52,393 nucleotides of DNA, taken from Bryobacterales bacterium. GTDB lineage: Bacteria > Acidobacteriota > Terriglobia > Bryobacterales > Bryobacteraceae. Positions 52,229 to 52,393 of the stretch are shown here, piece after piece. The notes beneath the pieces were generated by a model. The model made no database searches. It saw only the letters and a program-made list of their open reading frames with translations, and was not told the origin of the DNA. The stretch spans positions 1 to 52,393 of the forward strand of contig CANFEY010000033.1 in NCBI GenBank assembly GCA_947446025.1, written 5' to 3'. Numbering within the stretch: the first letter of the stretch is position 1; each line of letters begins with the position of its first letter. The translations under genes and the position numbers were made by a program.

Positions 52229-52393
52229 CGCTCAGTATACCGCCGCTCAGTAGTGTCCGGCTATAAGTCGAACAGATTCAGCTGGTTGAAAAATGGGTCT
52301 GATTTTTCTCCGGTATGTTGTAGCTGAAGGGCCTGTAGAATGGGCGTCCGCTCGAAAATGGTGACGCTGACAACCTGTAGGATTTGGTAGAGG

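Overview
The window looks like a high-GC chromosome segment from an Acidobacteriota member, most likely of the Solibacteres/Bryobacterales type. The clues are secreted proteins with the C-terminal repeat type known as TIGR03437 (motifs FYGSG.G and FPGLDQINVQVP), DUF1343, DUF4136, Uma2 and MEMO-family proteins, futalosine-type menaquinone genes, and small palindromes at gene ends. This placement rests on gene content only. No transposase, prophage or CRISPR array is visible. One tRNA gene, tRNA-Gly(GCC), is present.

Layout. 1-5.3 kb: three tandem secreted TIGR03437 paralogues, the first broken. 5.3-9.6 kb: DUF4136 protein, U32 peptidase-like protein, two tandem YciI proteins, a Uma2 nuclease and a decayed small ORF. 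9.6-14.7 kb: NAD-linked molybdenum formate dehydrogenase fdsGBAD. 14.7-19.9 kb: DinB protein, a SulP transporter/universal stress protein/68-aa operon, and a divergent NarL-type two-component pair whose regulator is frameshifted. 19.9-23.8 kb: membrane Fe-S oxidoreductase, UDP-glucuronate decarboxylase-like epimerase, DUF423 and a DtxR-family regulator. 23.9-30.6 kb: M28 peptidase, two degenerate GGDEF proteins behind a MEMO-family protein, and a divergent membrane MutS homologue. 30.6-33.2 kb: pterin dehydratase coupled to a beta-lactamase-like/NamZ fusion. 33.2-39.5 kb: addBA recombination nuclease-helicase. 39.6-44.5 kb: two tandem secreted paralogues, acetyl-CoA synthetase, a protease-like protein lacking two catalytic residues, an alkyltransferase-like protein and tRNA-Gly. 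44.6-52.2 kb: sugar aminotransferase, quinone oxidoreductase, a hypothetical gene preceded by repeats, a Phd/VapC pair, a broken secreted protein, a DUF5615-like PIN protein, MoxR, and mqnE with a UbiA prenyltransferase.

How it fits together. Formate dehydrogenase gives NADH from formate, acetyl-CoA synthetase activates acetate, the Fe-S oxidoreductase probably feeds electrons to menaquinone, and mqnE plus the prenyltransferase help make that menaquinone. The beta-lactamase/NamZ fusion points to peptidoglycan recycling.

Two themes stand out. Local tandem duplication is common (TIGR03437 x3, YciI x2, degenerate GGDEF x2, the 157/158-aa secreted pair). Short palindromes sit exactly at 3' gene junctions and often supply the stop codons. 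The most original gene neighbourhood is MEMO plus two inactive-looking GGDEF proteins next to a membrane MutS homologue. Three apparent frameshifts (near 740, 19697 and 48444) may be real decay or sequence errors.
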